Position numbers and translations under genes: made by a program. A stretch of DNA of 64,000 nucleotides from JAEUMD01 sp050250815 (lineage in GTDB: Bacteria > Pseudomonadota > Alphaproteobacteria > Rhizobiales > Hyphomicrobiaceae), in the NCBI GenBank assembly GCA_050250815.1, contig JBFWNY010000009.1, positions 37,401 through 101,400 of the forward strand, given 5' to 3'. The stretch's first letter is position 1, and each line of letters opens with the position of its first letter. Shown here in pieces: positions 26,104 to 35,573 of the stretch. Under the pieces are notes generated by a model. The model searched no databases. It had not been told where the DNA came from and was given only the letters and a program-made list of their open reading frames with translations.

Positions 26104-27047
26104 TGGCGGGCGCCGCGCCACTGTTGACGGTCGAGCACCTGACGATGCGGTTCGGCGGCCTGCTGGCCGTCGACGATCTCTCCTTCGAGGTTCGTCGCGG
26201 CGACATCACGGCGCTGATCGGTCCCAATGGCGCCGGCAAGACGACCGTCTTCAATTGCATCACGGGCTTCTACAAGCCCACCAGCGGCCGGCTTGCGCTC
26301 ACGCACGGCTCGGGTGCCACGCGCGACGACGTGCGGGCGTTGACGGCAACGGGGCGTCGCTTTTCGCACAGAGGCGACAGCTCGGTCTTCCTGCTGGAGC
26401 GCATGCCCGACTTCGAGATTGCGAGTACGGCGCGCGTGGCGCGCACATTCCAGAATATCCGGCTTTTCACCGGCATGACCGTGCTGGAGAACCTGATCGT
26501 CGCGCAGCACAACCGTCTGATGCGCGCATCGGGCTATTCGCTGCTCGGCCTCGTCGGCGCCCGCTCGTTCCGCGAGGCGGAGCAGCAGGCCGTGGCCAAG
26601 GCCGAAGGCTGGCTGAAGCGGATCAACCTCATCGCCCGCGCCGACGATCCCGCGGGCGATCTGCCGTATGGCGACCAGCGGCGTCTCGAGATCGCGCGCG
26701 CCATGTGCACCGATCCGGTCCTGCTGTGTCTCGACGAACCCGCCGCCGGGCTAAATCCGCGCGAGAGCGCCGATCTCAATGCATTGCTGCGCTCGATCCG
26801 CAAGGACGACGGTACGGCGGTGCTGTTGATCGAGCACGACATGTCGGTCGTCATGGAGATCTCCGATCATGTGGTGGTGATGGAATACGGCCGGCGCATC
26901 GCCGATGGCACGGCCGACGACGTGCGCAACGATCCGGCTGTGATCGCCGCATACCTGGGCGTGGAGGACACGGAGGAGGAGGCCGCCGAGGCCGAGCTGG
27001 AAGCTATCAGTGGGGCGCGCCGGCCCGGCCCAGGAGGCGCCTCGTGA
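26103..27047 (+). CDS. livG: Branched-chain amino acid ABC transporter ATP-binding protein LivG
   Basis: A 314-residue ABC ATPase that powers the LivHM channel. The Walker A motif is GPNGAGKTT, the signature region is DLPYGDQRRLEIARAM, and Walker B is LLCLDEPAAGLNP. An insertion of about 40 residues lies between Walker A and the Q-loop region (roughly residues 68-105, rich in Arg, Thr and Ser), and an acidic tail (EDTEEEAAEAELEA) extends the C-terminus. It overlaps livM at its start and livF at its end (GTGA). Confidence 0.93.
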   Translation: MAGAAPLLTVEHLTMRFGGLLAVDDLSFEVRRGDITALIGPNGAGKTTVFNCITGFYKPTSGRLALTHGSGATRDDVRALTATGRRFSHRGDSSVFLLERMPDFEIASTARVARTFQNIRLFTGMTVLENLIVAQHNRLMRASGYSLLGLVGARSFREAEQQAVAKAEGWLKRINLIARADDPAGDLPYGDQRRLEIARAMCTDPVLLCLDEPAAGLNPRESADLNALLRSIRKDDGTAVLLIEHDMSVVMEISDHVVVMEYGRRIADGTADDVRNDPAVIAAYLGVEDTEEEAAEAELEAISGARRPGPGGAS

Positions 27048-27775
27048 GCAACCAGGCATCGCTTCTCTCTATCCGCGGCATCACCGCCTACTACGGCAAC
27101 ATCGTCGCGTTGAAGGGAGTCGATGTCGACGTCGGCCGCGGCGAGATCGTCACGCTCATCGGTGCCAACGGCGCGGGCAAGTCGACACTGATGATGACGG
27201 TCTTTGGCAAACCCCGCGCGCGTGACGGCCAGATCGTGTTCGAGGGCCGCGACATCACGCATCTGCCAACGCACGAGATCGCACGATTGAGGATCGCCCA
27301 GTCGCCCGAGGGGCGCCGCATCTTCCCGCGCATGACCGTGCTGGAGAACCTTCAGATGGGCGCGGCCATCGCCGGCGGCGACACCATGAAGGGCGATCTT
27401 GAGAAGGTGACCGCGCTGTTCCCGCGGCTCAAGGAGCGCTTGAGCCAACGTGGCGGCACACTTTCGGGTGGCGAGCAGCAGATGCTCGCCATCGCGCGCG
27501 CGCTGATGAGCAGGCCGCGTTTGCTGCTGCTCGACGAGCCTTCGCTCGGCCTGGCGCCGCTCGTCGTCAAGCAGATCTTCGACGTGATCCGGCAGATCAA
27601 TGCCGAGGAGGGTATGACGATCTTCCTGGTCGAGCAGAACGCCTATCATGCGTTGAAGCTCGCGCACCGCGCCTACGTGATGGTCAATGGCGTCATCACC
27701 ATGTCGGGCACCGGGCGTGAGCTGCTGGCGCGACCGGAGATCCAGGCCGCCTATCTGGAAGGCGGACGGCACTGA
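27044..27775 (+). CDS. livF: Branched-chain amino acid ABC transporter ATP-binding protein LivF
   Basis: A 243-residue ABC ATPase, the second nucleotide-binding subunit of the importer. Walker A is GANGAGKST, the signature is TLSGGEQQMLAIARALM and Walker B is LLLLDEPSLGLAP. The GTG start overlaps the livG stop by four bases and is preceded by CAGGAGGC, a strong ribosome binding site. A DUF6867 protein follows 25 bases downstream. Confidence 0.94.
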   Translation: MSNQASLLSIRGITAYYGNIVALKGVDVDVGRGEIVTLIGANGAGKSTLMMTVFGKPRARDGQIVFEGRDITHLPTHEIARLRIAQSPEGRRIFPRMTVLENLQMGAAIAGGDTMKGDLEKVTALFPRLKERLSQRGGTLSGGEQQMLAIARALMSRPRLLLLDEPSLGLAPLVVKQIFDVIRQINAEEGMTIFLVEQNAYHALKLAHRAYVMVNGVITMSGTGRELLARPEIQAAYLEGGRH

Positions 27776-27800
27776 GCCGTCGTCAAGGGAGACAAAGCTC

Positions 27801-28124
27801 ATGTCGGACCTCTACCAGAGCGGCGCCAACGGGCTCTTCGTCTTCCTGGTGCTGACGGTGATACTGGGCGGTGCGGCGGCCTGGAGCACGGGCCGCGCGA
27901 TCGCCCAGACGTGGAAGCCCTACTGGCAGCTCGCCACTTACATGGCTCTGCTCGCCACCGCAGTGCGCTTCTTCCACTACGCGCTATTCGGCGAACCACT
28001 GCTTGCCATCGGCAATTATCTTGCCTCCCTCGTGGTGCTGGCCGTGGCGGGCGCCGCCGGGCACCTCGTCACACGCCGGCGACAGATGGCTCAGCAATAT
28101 GCCTTCGAAAGGCCGGGGCCCTGA
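27801..28124 (+). CDS. DUF6867-like small membrane protein
   Basis: A 107-residue protein with three hydrophobic segments: LFVFLVLTVILGGAAAWSTG, WQLATYMALLATAVRFFHYALF and ASLVVLAVAGAAGHLV. Its position directly behind livF in alphaproteobacterial liv operons, and its sequence, fit the family I know as DUF6867. No biochemical role is established. It may assist the transporter or be an inner-membrane accessory. AGGGAGACAAAGCTC precedes the ATG. Confidence 0.75.
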   Translation: MSDLYQSGANGLFVFLVLTVILGGAAAWSTGRAIAQTWKPYWQLATYMALLATAVRFFHYALFGEPLLAIGNYLASLVVLAVAGAAGHLVTRRRQMAQQYAFERPGP

Positions 28125-28343
28125 CCGGGCCTGAAGCGCTTCCTGGATATCGCCACTGAATTTCACCGCGTTTCCCGGTAGTTCGCCGCGGCCGGGCGTG
28201 GCCACGCACACGATCGCCGCCCGAGGCGTGACATTTGCCGCATTTCCGGCAAACATGCCGCACTGCGGTACGCGGGCCCGGGGCCGGCGGCAGCAGATCC
28301 GGCCCGGCCATTGGCCGCCAGCCAACCCATATGGAGAGATTTG

Positions 28344-29624
28344 ATGCGTCAGATTTGGTACGCAGGCCTAGCGCTCGCATTGAGCCTGGGCGTCGCGGCG
28401 TGCGACAACAAGCCGAAAAAGGACGAGGCCGCAAAAAAGGAGGCCGCTGCACCGACCCAGACGGCGGCGGCACCCAAACCAGCTGAACCGGCCAAACCGG
28501 CAGAAGCCGCCAAGCCCGCCGCGGCCCCTGCCGCGAGCCCCGCTCCCGCCGCCGCTCCGGCGGCCGGTGGAGCCCCCTTCAAGATGGCTGTCGGTGGACC
28601 TCTCACCGGCCCCAATGCCGCGTTCGGCGCGCAGCTCAAGAACGGCGCCGAGCAGGCCGTCGAGGATATCAACGCCAGCGGCGGCATTCTCGGCCACAAG
28701 ATCGAGCTGGTCTTCGGTGACGACGTCTCCGACCCCAAGCAGGGCGTCTCGATCGCCAACAAATTCGTTGGCGAAGGCGTGAAGTTCGTGGTCGGCAACT
28801 TCAACTCGGGCGTCTCGATCCCCTCGTCCGACGTCTATGCCGAGAACGGTGTCGTGCAGATCACGCCCGCCTCCACCAATCCCAACTTCACTGAGCGCGG
28901 CATGTGGAACGTTTTCCGGACCTGCGGTCGTGACGACCAGCAGGGAACGGTGGCCGGCAACTACATCGCCGAAAGCCTGAAGGGCAAGAAGATCGCAATC
29001 GTCCACGACAAGACCACATACGGCAAAGGTCTGGCCGACGAGACCAAGAAGGCGATGAATGCCAAGGGCGTCACCGAGGTGCTCTACGAAGGCGTCAACA
29101 CGGGTGAGAAGGACTTCTCCGCGCTCATCTCCAAGATCAAGGAGTCGGGCGCCGATATCGTCTACTGGGGTGGCCTGCACACCGAGGGCGGCCTCATCCT
29201 GCGCCAGATGCGTGACGCAGGCGTCCAGGCAACGCTGATGGGCGCCGACGGCATCGCCACCGACGAGTTCGCGGCAGTTGCGGGCCCGGCAGCCGAAGGC
29301 ACGCTGATGACCTTCGCTCCCGATCCGCAAAAGCGGCCGGAGGCCAAGGCGGTACTCGACAAGTTCACCAAGCGCAACTTCAAGCCGGAAGCCTACACGC
29401 TGTACAGCTACGCAGCCGTGCAGATCTACAAGCAGGCGATCGAAAAGGCCGGTGCACTCGATCCCAAGAAGGTGGCCGAAGTGATGCACTCGGGCCAGCC
29501 CTTCAAGACCGTCATCGGCGACATCTCCTATGACAAGAAGGGCGACATCACGCGTCTCGACTACACGATGTACACGTGGACGAAGCAGCCCGACGGCAAG
29601 ATCACCTACGTGCAGAACCCGTAA
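28344..29624 (+). CDS. livK: ABC transporter substrate-binding protein (LivK-like), lipoprotein type
   Basis: A 426-residue type I periplasmic binding protein. It begins with a lipoprotein signal peptide whose lipobox is VAAC (lipid-modified Cys at about residue 19). A low-complexity linker of about 55 residues rich in Lys, Ala, Pro and Thr follows. The binding domain begins at FKMAVGGPLTGPNAAFGAQLKNGAEQAVEDIN and contains VFGDDVSDPKQGVSIANKFV. The linker would let the domain stand off the membrane. GGAGAG precedes the ATG. It is 219 bases behind the DUF6867 gene and is the likely receptor of the LivHMGF importer. Confidence 0.92.
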   Translation: MRQIWYAGLALALSLGVAACDNKPKKDEAAKKEAAAPTQTAAAPKPAEPAKPAEAAKPAAAPAASPAPAAAPAAGGAPFKMAVGGPLTGPNAAFGAQLKNGAEQAVEDINASGGILGHKIELVFGDDVSDPKQGVSIANKFVGEGVKFVVGNFNSGVSIPSSDVYAENGVVQITPASTNPNFTERGMWNVFRTCGRDDQQGTVAGNYIAESLKGKKIAIVHDKTTYGKGLADETKKAMNAKGVTEVLYEGVNTGEKDFSALISKIKESGADIVYWGGLHTEGGLILRQMRDAGVQATLMGADGIATDEFAAVAGPAAEGTLMTFAPDPQKRPEAKAVLDKFTKRNFKPEAYTLYSYAAVQIYKQAIEKAGALDPKKVAEVMHSGQPFKTVIGDISYDKKGDITRLDYTMYTWTKQPDGKITYVQNP

Positions 29625-29653
29625 CGCGGGGCGCATGAGTTGCATGCCAAAAG

Positions 29654-29685
29654 CGGGAGGGTGCGGGGCGACCCGTGCCCTCCCG
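29654..29685 (+). terminator. Stem-loop after livK
   Basis: A GC-rich inverted repeat (CGGGAGGG with CCCTCCCG, and GCGGG with CCCGT inside, loop GCGA) lies 30 bases after the livK stop and is followed by TTATG. It probably ends or attenuates the liv transcript before the second binding protein. Confidence 0.5.
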
Positions 29686-29739
29686 TTATGCTGTCGAAGG
29701 CAAGCGCATATGACGACCGCGACCGGTCGGTAGAATCCG

Positions 29740-30873
29740 ATGCAAACGGCCAGCAGCTTCGTGATGGCGCTCCTTGTTTCCGTGCTCTCCGCCAACGTCG
29801 CGGCGGAGCGCGCGATCGGCGATGTCCGAAATTCGCAAGATCATACCCGGCGCGAGACCGGTGCGTTGCACGTCGTCGCTGCCGTCCCGATGACGGGGCG
29901 CTACGCGGCGACCGGCGACGCTGTTGCGCGGCGCCTGACGCAGACGGTCGCTGATCTGAATGGTGCGGGTGGTGTCATTGGTCGGCCGGTCGAGCTCACT
30001 GTCATCGATGATGCCTGTTCGCGCGAAGGCGGCGCTGCCGCTGCGCAGGCAGCCGCGCAGATCGCGGCCGCGGTCGTTGTCGGCCACCCTTGTCCCTCAG
30101 CGGCCGAGGCGGCGCTACACGCCTACGGCGGATCCGGCCAACTCGTTCTGCTCGCCGGATTGAGGCATCCGGGCGTAAAGCCCGCCGCGCACGGGCCCCT
30201 GGTTTTCCGCATTTCAGGAAGTGATGACCGGCTTGGCGGCGATGCCGGACGGCGGCTCGCACGACTGGCAGGACCTGGCGCGCCCATCGCCATCGTCCAC
30301 GACCGCACGGTGCTGTCGAAATCGATCGCCGCGGAGGCGCTAACGGCCGCAGCGGAGGCGGGCGCGGGCCCGCCCACCCAGATCGGCATCGTTGCGAGCG
30401 AAGCGAGCTATGCAAAGGATGCCGCCACCCTGATCGCCGCCGCTCCAGCCGCCATCCTGTTCTGCGGCTATCCCGCCGAGGGCGCGATCCTCCTGCGCGA
30501 ATTGCGCACCCGTGGAGCGGTCGTGCCCTTCCTCGTCACCGACACGCACTTGAGCGCCGAGTTCATCGCCGACGCAGGCGCCCTGCTCGACGGGCCCGCC
30601 GAGGTCATGGCTCCGTCGCCCGCTGGCGGCAGCGGAACAGCGCAGGAAGATTTTGCCGGCATCGTAGCTGCGGATGCGCAGACTGCGGTGACAGCCTGGA
30701 GAAATGCCATCGAGATTGCAGGCTCCGCGGTTCCCACAGCCGTCGCCCACCAACTCGCGCATAGGTCTGCCGCTGTGCTCGGCATCGCCTTCGACGATGC
30801 GCACCAGATCGCGGCACCGTCGTTCCGCGCCTACCGCTGGCGCGACGGCGGCTGGCGCCTCGCCCCCGACTGA
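29740..30873 (+). CDS. Second type I periplasmic binding protein
   Basis: A 377-residue periplasmic ligand-binding protein of the Leu/Ile/Val-binding superfamily, more divergent than its upstream neighbour. A short signal peptide (FVMALLVSVLSANVAAE) precedes GALHVVAAVPMTGRYAATGDAVARRLTQTVADLNGAGGVIG. It is unusually Ala-rich. It lies 115 bases behind livK on the same strand but behind a stem-loop, so it may be separately expressed. It could be an alternative receptor for LivHMGF or a sensor-type binding protein. Confidence 0.8.
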   Translation: MQTASSFVMALLVSVLSANVAAERAIGDVRNSQDHTRRETGALHVVAAVPMTGRYAATGDAVARRLTQTVADLNGAGGVIGRPVELTVIDDACSREGGAAAAQAAAQIAAAVVVGHPCPSAAEAALHAYGGSGQLVLLAGLRHPGVKPAAHGPLVFRISGSDDRLGGDAGRRLARLAGPGAPIAIVHDRTVLSKSIAAEALTAAAEAGAGPPTQIGIVASEASYAKDAATLIAAAPAAILFCGYPAEGAILLRELRTRGAVVPFLVTDTHLSAEFIADAGALLDGPAEVMAPSPAGGSGTAQEDFAGIVAADAQTAVTAWRNAIEIAGSAVPTAVAHQLAHRSAAVLGIAFDDAHQIAAPSFRAYRWRDGGWRLAPD

Positions 30874-30880
30874 GGCGCGC

Positions 30881-31585
30881 TCACGGCGTGGGCTGCACGC
30901 ACAGCAGCCCGTTGGTCGGACTTCCCGGAATGATCGTGGAGGCACCAAACAGCGCAATCAGAACGCCGATGGCGATGCGCGCTCGCCCTTTCGCCTCGAT
31001 GCTCGCCAGCGTGGCGACGCCCATCGCGGTCAGTCCGACCGGGATCATCGTCGCAAGGCCAAACCCGCTCATGAAAATGATGCCGCCCAGCGCCGATCCG
31101 GTGAGCATGGCGGTGAACAGTGCCGCATAGACCATCGGGCAGGGAATGACACCCCAGGTCAGACCGGCCACGTAGGGACCGAACGCAGAGCGCCGCAGTG
31201 GCTCGAGCGCGCGCGCCAGCGTCGCCGACACACGTGCCACCAGCCGGTCGACGAGCGCCGGCATCGGCAGCAAGCCTGCGAACGTCAAGCCAAGCCAGAT
31301 CAGCACCACCGCAGCGAACCACTGCAATATGCGAAACGCACCGGCCCGGTCGAAGGCGCCATAGAGTTCCGATCCCAGCGCTCCCAGCACGGCACCTGCG
31401 AGCATGTAGGAGGAGACGCGCCCCGCCTGCGCGAGCATCAAAGTGCGCGCGCGTTCCCCTGGCGTGCTCGGACCAAACAGCAATGTGATGCTGGTGGCGA
31501 TGCCACCGCACATCCCCGCGCAATGCAGCGTCGATGCGAAGCCGAGCATCGCCCCGCCCAGGAAACTCAATTCGGATACCGCCAA
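30881..31585 (-). CDS. TauE/SafE- or DsbD-like membrane protein
   Basis: A polytopic membrane protein of about 234 residues with six or so hydrophobic segments. The N-terminal motif STLHCAGMCGGIATS is typical of the DsbD/UreH-like 'sulfite exporter TauE/SafE family' proteins (PF13386), and a second Cys-containing motif, GVIPCPMVYAALF, lies near residue 145. Paired cysteines in these membrane segments suggest electron or thiol transfer in the DsbD manner. I place the start at a TTG behind a GGGAGCGAAGG stretch; a TTG at 31663 would add 26 residues. It ends seven bases beyond the convergent binding-protein gene. Confidence 0.75.
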   Translation of the reverse strand: MAVSELSFLGGAMLGFASTLHCAGMCGGIATSITLLFGPSTPGERARTLMLAQAGRVSSYMLAGAVLGALGSELYGAFDRAGAFRILQWFAAVVLIWLGLTFAGLLPMPALVDRLVARVSATLARALEPLRRSAFGPYVAGLTWGVIPCPMVYAALFTAMLTGSALGGIIFMSGFGLATMIPVGLTAMGVATLASIEAKGRARIAIGVLIALFGASTIIPGSPTNGLLCVQPTP

Positions 31586-31699
31586 CGCGCCTTCGCTCCC
31601 GCTGCAATCCGTACCGCACTTCGGGCTATAGCAGCCCCGCGCTCGATCCTTGACCGTGGACAAAGATGGGTTGGCCGCACGATGGCGAAATCGTCGGGC

Positions 31700-32245
31700 T
31701 CAGCTCTTGGGAGCGCCTTCGACGACGGCCTTAAGGTTGGCAAGGCCCTTGGCATACTCGTCGCCGATCATCTTTTCCATGTCGTAGCCGAACAGCATCA
31801 TGAAGGCGCGTGCAACGAAGCCATTCTGTCCGGCGATGGCCCACGTCACCGACGTGCCCTGCCCCTCCGGCCGCAAGGTCAGCAGCACGTCGCTGCTTCC
31901 CGCCATCGGCTTGGTGAAGGTCAGCTTGATGCCCACGCGCTCGTCGGTCTTGGCATCGACGATTGCCATCGCCCCCTCACCGACCTCGCTGTTGCCGGAC
32001 CATTCGAAGGTCGCGCCGACGCCGCTCTCCGGACCCGAATAGGAGGCCTTAGCTGCGGGATCCTTCTTGGCCCACGGCGACCATGCCTGCCACTTCTTGA
32101 AGCTTGCGATATGGGGGTAAACGGCGGACGGCGCCGCGGCAATGACCGTCGAACGCGAGACGTTGAAGGCCGCTGGCTTCATCGCGACGTAGGTGAAGAA
32201 GGCAAGGAACGCTGAGAACAGGCCGATAAGGATGTGCTTGAACAT
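31700..32245 (-). CDS. SRPBCC (START-like) family protein
   Basis: A 181-residue protein with an N-terminal hydrophobic anchor (ILIGLFSAFLAFFTYVAM) followed by a SRPBCC-type ligand-binding fold: VSRSTVIAAAPSAVYPHIASFKKWQAWSPWA is the characteristic start of such domains. The Polyketide_cyc2-like part ends in YAKGLANLKAVVE. It is probably tethered to the inner membrane facing the periplasm. No specific ligand can be named. GGAGCG precedes the ATG. The gene lies behind alaS in the same direction with a gap of about 200 bases. Confidence 0.8.
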   Translation of the reverse strand: MFKHILIGLFSAFLAFFTYVAMKPAAFNVSRSTVIAAAPSAVYPHIASFKKWQAWSPWAKKDPAAKASYSGPESGVGATFEWSGNSEVGEGAMAIVDAKTDERVGIKLTFTKPMAGSSDVLLTLRPEGQGTSVTWAIAGQNGFVARAFMMLFGYDMEKMIGDEYAKGLANLKAVVEGAPKS

Positions 32246-32443
32246 GGAACGCTCCGATCGTGGCAAACCGTTCAGGCTGAAAGCTTCGGCGACACCTTCG
32301 TCCTCCGCGTGACGCCTGGATACACTGCTTCTAGCCTGCGAGCCTCCGCTCGCCGTCGTCCGACGCTCGTTTCATCTTGGCGTGCACACGCCGGGCCGCG
32401 TGCGCCCCCAATCCAGAACGTCGGCCTGACAAGGCGCCCGGAC

Positions 32444-35122
32444 TCACCCTGCCAGCCGCTGCTCAATCGCTTCCAGAGCATCCGCAGCCTTCGAGCCATC
32501 GGGCCCGCCCGCCTGCGCCATGTCCGGCCGTCCACCACCGCCCTTGCCGCCGCTCCGCTCGGAGGCGATGCGGACGAGATCGATCGCATTGAAGCGCTCG
32601 GTGAGATCCTTGGTCACCGCCACGACGATGCCGAGCTTGCCGTCGGCGGAGGCGTTCGCAACCGCGACGATACCCGAGCCGACCTTGGCGCGGCCCTCAT
32701 CGGCAAGCGACTTGAGGTCTTTCATGTCGACGCCGGCAACCGACAGTGGCAGGAAGCGCGTGCCGCCCACGTCCTTGATTTGCACGGCCGCCCCATCGCC
32801 ACCGCCACCGCCCATGGCGGCCTGACGCTTGGCGTCGGCGAGCTGGCGCTCCAGCGACTTCTTCTCGTCCATCAGCGCCTTCAGACGATCGACGACCTCC
32901 TCGGGCCGTGCCTTCAGCACGGCGGCGGCCTCTTTGATGCGGCGATCCTGCTCGGCGAGATAGGCGCGCGCGCCTTCGGCCGTCAGCGCCTCGATGCGGC
33001 GCACGCCCGAAGCACTCGCCGCTTCGGCGACCACGCGCACGAGACCAATGTCTCCGGTGCGGCGGACGTGCGTACCGCCGCACAGTTCGACCGACCAGGC
33101 CTTGTTGGGACGTTCCCCATCACGGCCACGGCCCATCGAGACGACGCGCACCTCATCGCCGTACTTCTCGCCGAACAGTGCCATGGCGCCTGAGGCAATC
33201 GCATCGTCCACCGCCATCAGGCGCGTCTCGACGGGAGCATTCTCGAGCACGATCTCGTTGGCGATGGCTTCGACCTGCGCCAGCTCATCCGCCGACATCG
33301 GCTTGGGATGGGAGAAATCGAACCGCAAACGGTCGGGCGCGACGAGTGAGCCCTTCTGAGCGACATGCGTGCCAAGAACCTGGCGCAGTGCCTCATGCAG
33401 CAGGTGGGTGGCGGAATGGTTGGCGCGCGTCGCCGTTCGGCGCGTATGATCGACGACGAGTTCCACAGCCTCTCCCGACTTGAGCATTCCCGCTTCCAGC
33501 ACACCCTTGTGCACGAAGAGGTCGCCCAGGCGCTTCTGCGTATCGGTAACGCGGAAGCGCGTGCCTTTCGGACCAACGATCTCGCCGCGATCGCCGACCT
33601 GACCACCCGACTCGCCGTAGAATGGCGTCTGGTTGAGAACGATCTCGGCCTCGTCGCCTGCCTTCAGCGACTTCACCGCCTTGCCACCCTTGACGATGGC
33701 GCGGATCTCGCCCTCGGCCGTCTCCGTGTCGTAGCCCAGGAAATCGGTGGCGCCGACAGAATCGCGCAGCTCGAACCAGATGGTCTCGGTGGCGGCCTCG
33801 CCCGAGCCTTTCCAAGCGCGGCGGGCCTCTTCCTTCTGCTTCTCCATCGCCGTAGCGAAGGCCTTGGTATCGACACCGATGCCGCGGGCGCGCAGCGCAT
33901 CTTCGGTCAGGTCGAGCGGGAAGCCAAAGGTGTCGTAGAGCTTGAAGGCGACATCGCCGGGGAAGGTCGCGCCCTGCGTCAGCCCGGACGACGCTTCGGC
34001 GAGCAGCCCCAGGCCCTTGTCGAGGGTCTTCTTGAACCGTGTCTCCTCGAGCTTCAGCGTTTCGGTGATGAGCGCCTGCGCACGCACCAGCTCGTGGTAG
34101 CTTTCGCCCATCTGCCGCACCAACGCCGGGACGAGCCGGTACATCAGTGGCTCCTTGGCACCCAGCAGGTGAGCGTGGCGCATGGCGCGGCGCATGATGC
34201 GTCGCAGCACGTAGCCGCGCCCTTCGTTGGACGGCAGCACGCCGTCCGCAATGAGGAAGCTCGTGGCACGCAGGTGATCGGCTATGACGCGGTGACTAGC
34301 CTTGGCCTCGCCCTGGGCCTCGACGCCCGTCGCATCGACCGACGCCGCGATCAGCGCGCGGAACAGATCCGTCTCGTAGTTGTCGTGCGTGCCTTGCAGG
34401 ACGGCGGCAATGCGCTCGAGCCCCATGCCGGTATCGATCGAGGGCTTGGGCAGCGCCATGCGCTCGCCGCCCTCCTTCTGCTCGAACTGCATGAAAACGA
34501 GATTCCAGATCTCGATAAAGCGGTCGCCGTCCGCATCCTTGGAGCCCGGCGGACCACCAGGGATCCCCTTCTTGCCGTCAGGATCGTGGTCGAAGAAGAT
34601 TTCCGAACACGGCCCGCACGGTCCCGTGTCGCCCATCTGCCAGAAGTTGTCGGAGGTGGCGATGCGGATGATGCGCTTCTCGGGCAGCCCCGAAATCTTG
34701 CGCCACAGCGCGAACGCCTCGTCGTCGTCGTGGTAGACGGTGACGATGAGGCGCTTCTTGTCGAGCCCGAACTCCTTGGTGACGAGGTTCCAGGCCAGTT
34801 CGATCGCCCGTTCCTTGAAGTAGTCGCCGAACGAGAAGTTGCCCAGCATCTCGAAGAACGTGTGGTGCCTCGCCGTGTAGCCGACGTTGTCTAGATCGTT
34901 GTGCTTGCCGCCGGCGCGCACACACTTCTGCGAGGTGACGGCGCGCGGCTGCGGCGCGACCTCCTGGCCGGTAAAGATGTTTTTGAACTGCACCATGCCG
35001 GCGTTGGTGAACATCAAGGTCGGGTCGTTGCGCGGCACGAGCGGGCTCGACGGCAGCACCTTGTGGCCGTGCTTTGCAAAGTAGTCGAGGAACGCTGAGC
35101 GAATCTCGTTGACGCCGGTCAT
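32444..35122 (-). CDS. alaS: Alanyl-tRNA synthetase
   Basis: An 892-residue class II synthetase that charges tRNA-Ala and edits misactivated Ser and Gly. The N-terminal catalytic domain contains motif-2/3 features such as ARHHTFFEMLGNFSFGDYFKE and PSIDTGMGLERIAAVLQG. The editing domain carries the zinc-binding HSATHLLHEAL and CGGTHVRRTGDIG. The C-terminal C-Ala region is present to the end. GAGGGG precedes the ATG. The order alaS-recA, with recA upstream on the same strand, is common in alphaproteobacteria. Confidence 0.96.
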   Translation of the reverse strand: MTGVNEIRSAFLDYFAKHGHKVLPSSPLVPRNDPTLMFTNAGMVQFKNIFTGQEVAPQPRAVTSQKCVRAGGKHNDLDNVGYTARHHTFFEMLGNFSFGDYFKERAIELAWNLVTKEFGLDKKRLIVTVYHDDDEAFALWRKISGLPEKRIIRIATSDNFWQMGDTGPCGPCSEIFFDHDPDGKKGIPGGPPGSKDADGDRFIEIWNLVFMQFEQKEGGERMALPKPSIDTGMGLERIAAVLQGTHDNYETDLFRALIAASVDATGVEAQGEAKASHRVIADHLRATSFLIADGVLPSNEGRGYVLRRIMRRAMRHAHLLGAKEPLMYRLVPALVRQMGESYHELVRAQALITETLKLEETRFKKTLDKGLGLLAEASSGLTQGATFPGDVAFKLYDTFGFPLDLTEDALRARGIGVDTKAFATAMEKQKEEARRAWKGSGEAATETIWFELRDSVGATDFLGYDTETAEGEIRAIVKGGKAVKSLKAGDEAEIVLNQTPFYGESGGQVGDRGEIVGPKGTRFRVTDTQKRLGDLFVHKGVLEAGMLKSGEAVELVVDHTRRTATRANHSATHLLHEALRQVLGTHVAQKGSLVAPDRLRFDFSHPKPMSADELAQVEAIANEIVLENAPVETRLMAVDDAIASGAMALFGEKYGDEVRVVSMGRGRDGERPNKAWSVELCGGTHVRRTGDIGLVRVVAEAASASGVRRIEALTAEGARAYLAEQDRRIKEAAAVLKARPEEVVDRLKALMDEKKSLERQLADAKRQAAMGGGGGDGAAVQIKDVGGTRFLPLSVAGVDMKDLKSLADEGRAKVGSGIVAVANASADGKLGIVVAVTKDLTERFNAIDLVRIASERSGGKGGGGRPDMAQAGGPDGSKAADALEAIEQRLAG

Positions 35123-35573
35123 GATCGGGCCCCTCGGCGGAAAACACATCGGGCGCGCCGGCAGCTACCGCCAGCGCGCGCTTTCGATCGGTTTACTAAG
35201 TTAATTGGGGTTGCGGTGCAACGCGGGCAAAGGGCCAGACAAACGCCTCGGCGGCCCAAGGACCACCACCGCCAGCGGTGAGGCGCAATCGCAGGCGTCC
35301 GCGGGACAGGCCCGACCGTGGCTGGGGACGACGCCAACCGCTAGCGCTTTGCTTAAACCGTAGGCTGCAACCGACGCTGGAGCCGCCCGGTGCCGCTGTT
35401 CCCGTCGCACCTGTCCGGCGCGAGACGCTCCAGCCGGGGATGGGACACAAAAAGTCCGGAACCGCGGGCGCACCAGGCGGAACACCCGCCACAACACAGC
35501 GGCCCATCCAGCGGCCACCGCCAGACTGCTGGCGGCATGAGACATGCCCGTGCCGCCATCGCCACTTCCTGGT
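35123..35573. other. Gene-free stretch between recA and alaS
   Basis: About 450 bases without a convincing gene. The first 90 bases contain a more AT-rich patch with a possible alaS promoter on the minus strand (TTGCAC, 17-base spacer, TAGTAA). A stem-loop with GGCATG / CATGCC arms lies shortly after the recA stop. Several open frames cross the rest on the minus strand but look random. Confidence 0.4.

Noticed and set aside
33365..34894. A 509-codon plus-strand frame
   Set aside because: Antisense to alaS, whose motifs cover the same stretch. Codon-bias artefact.
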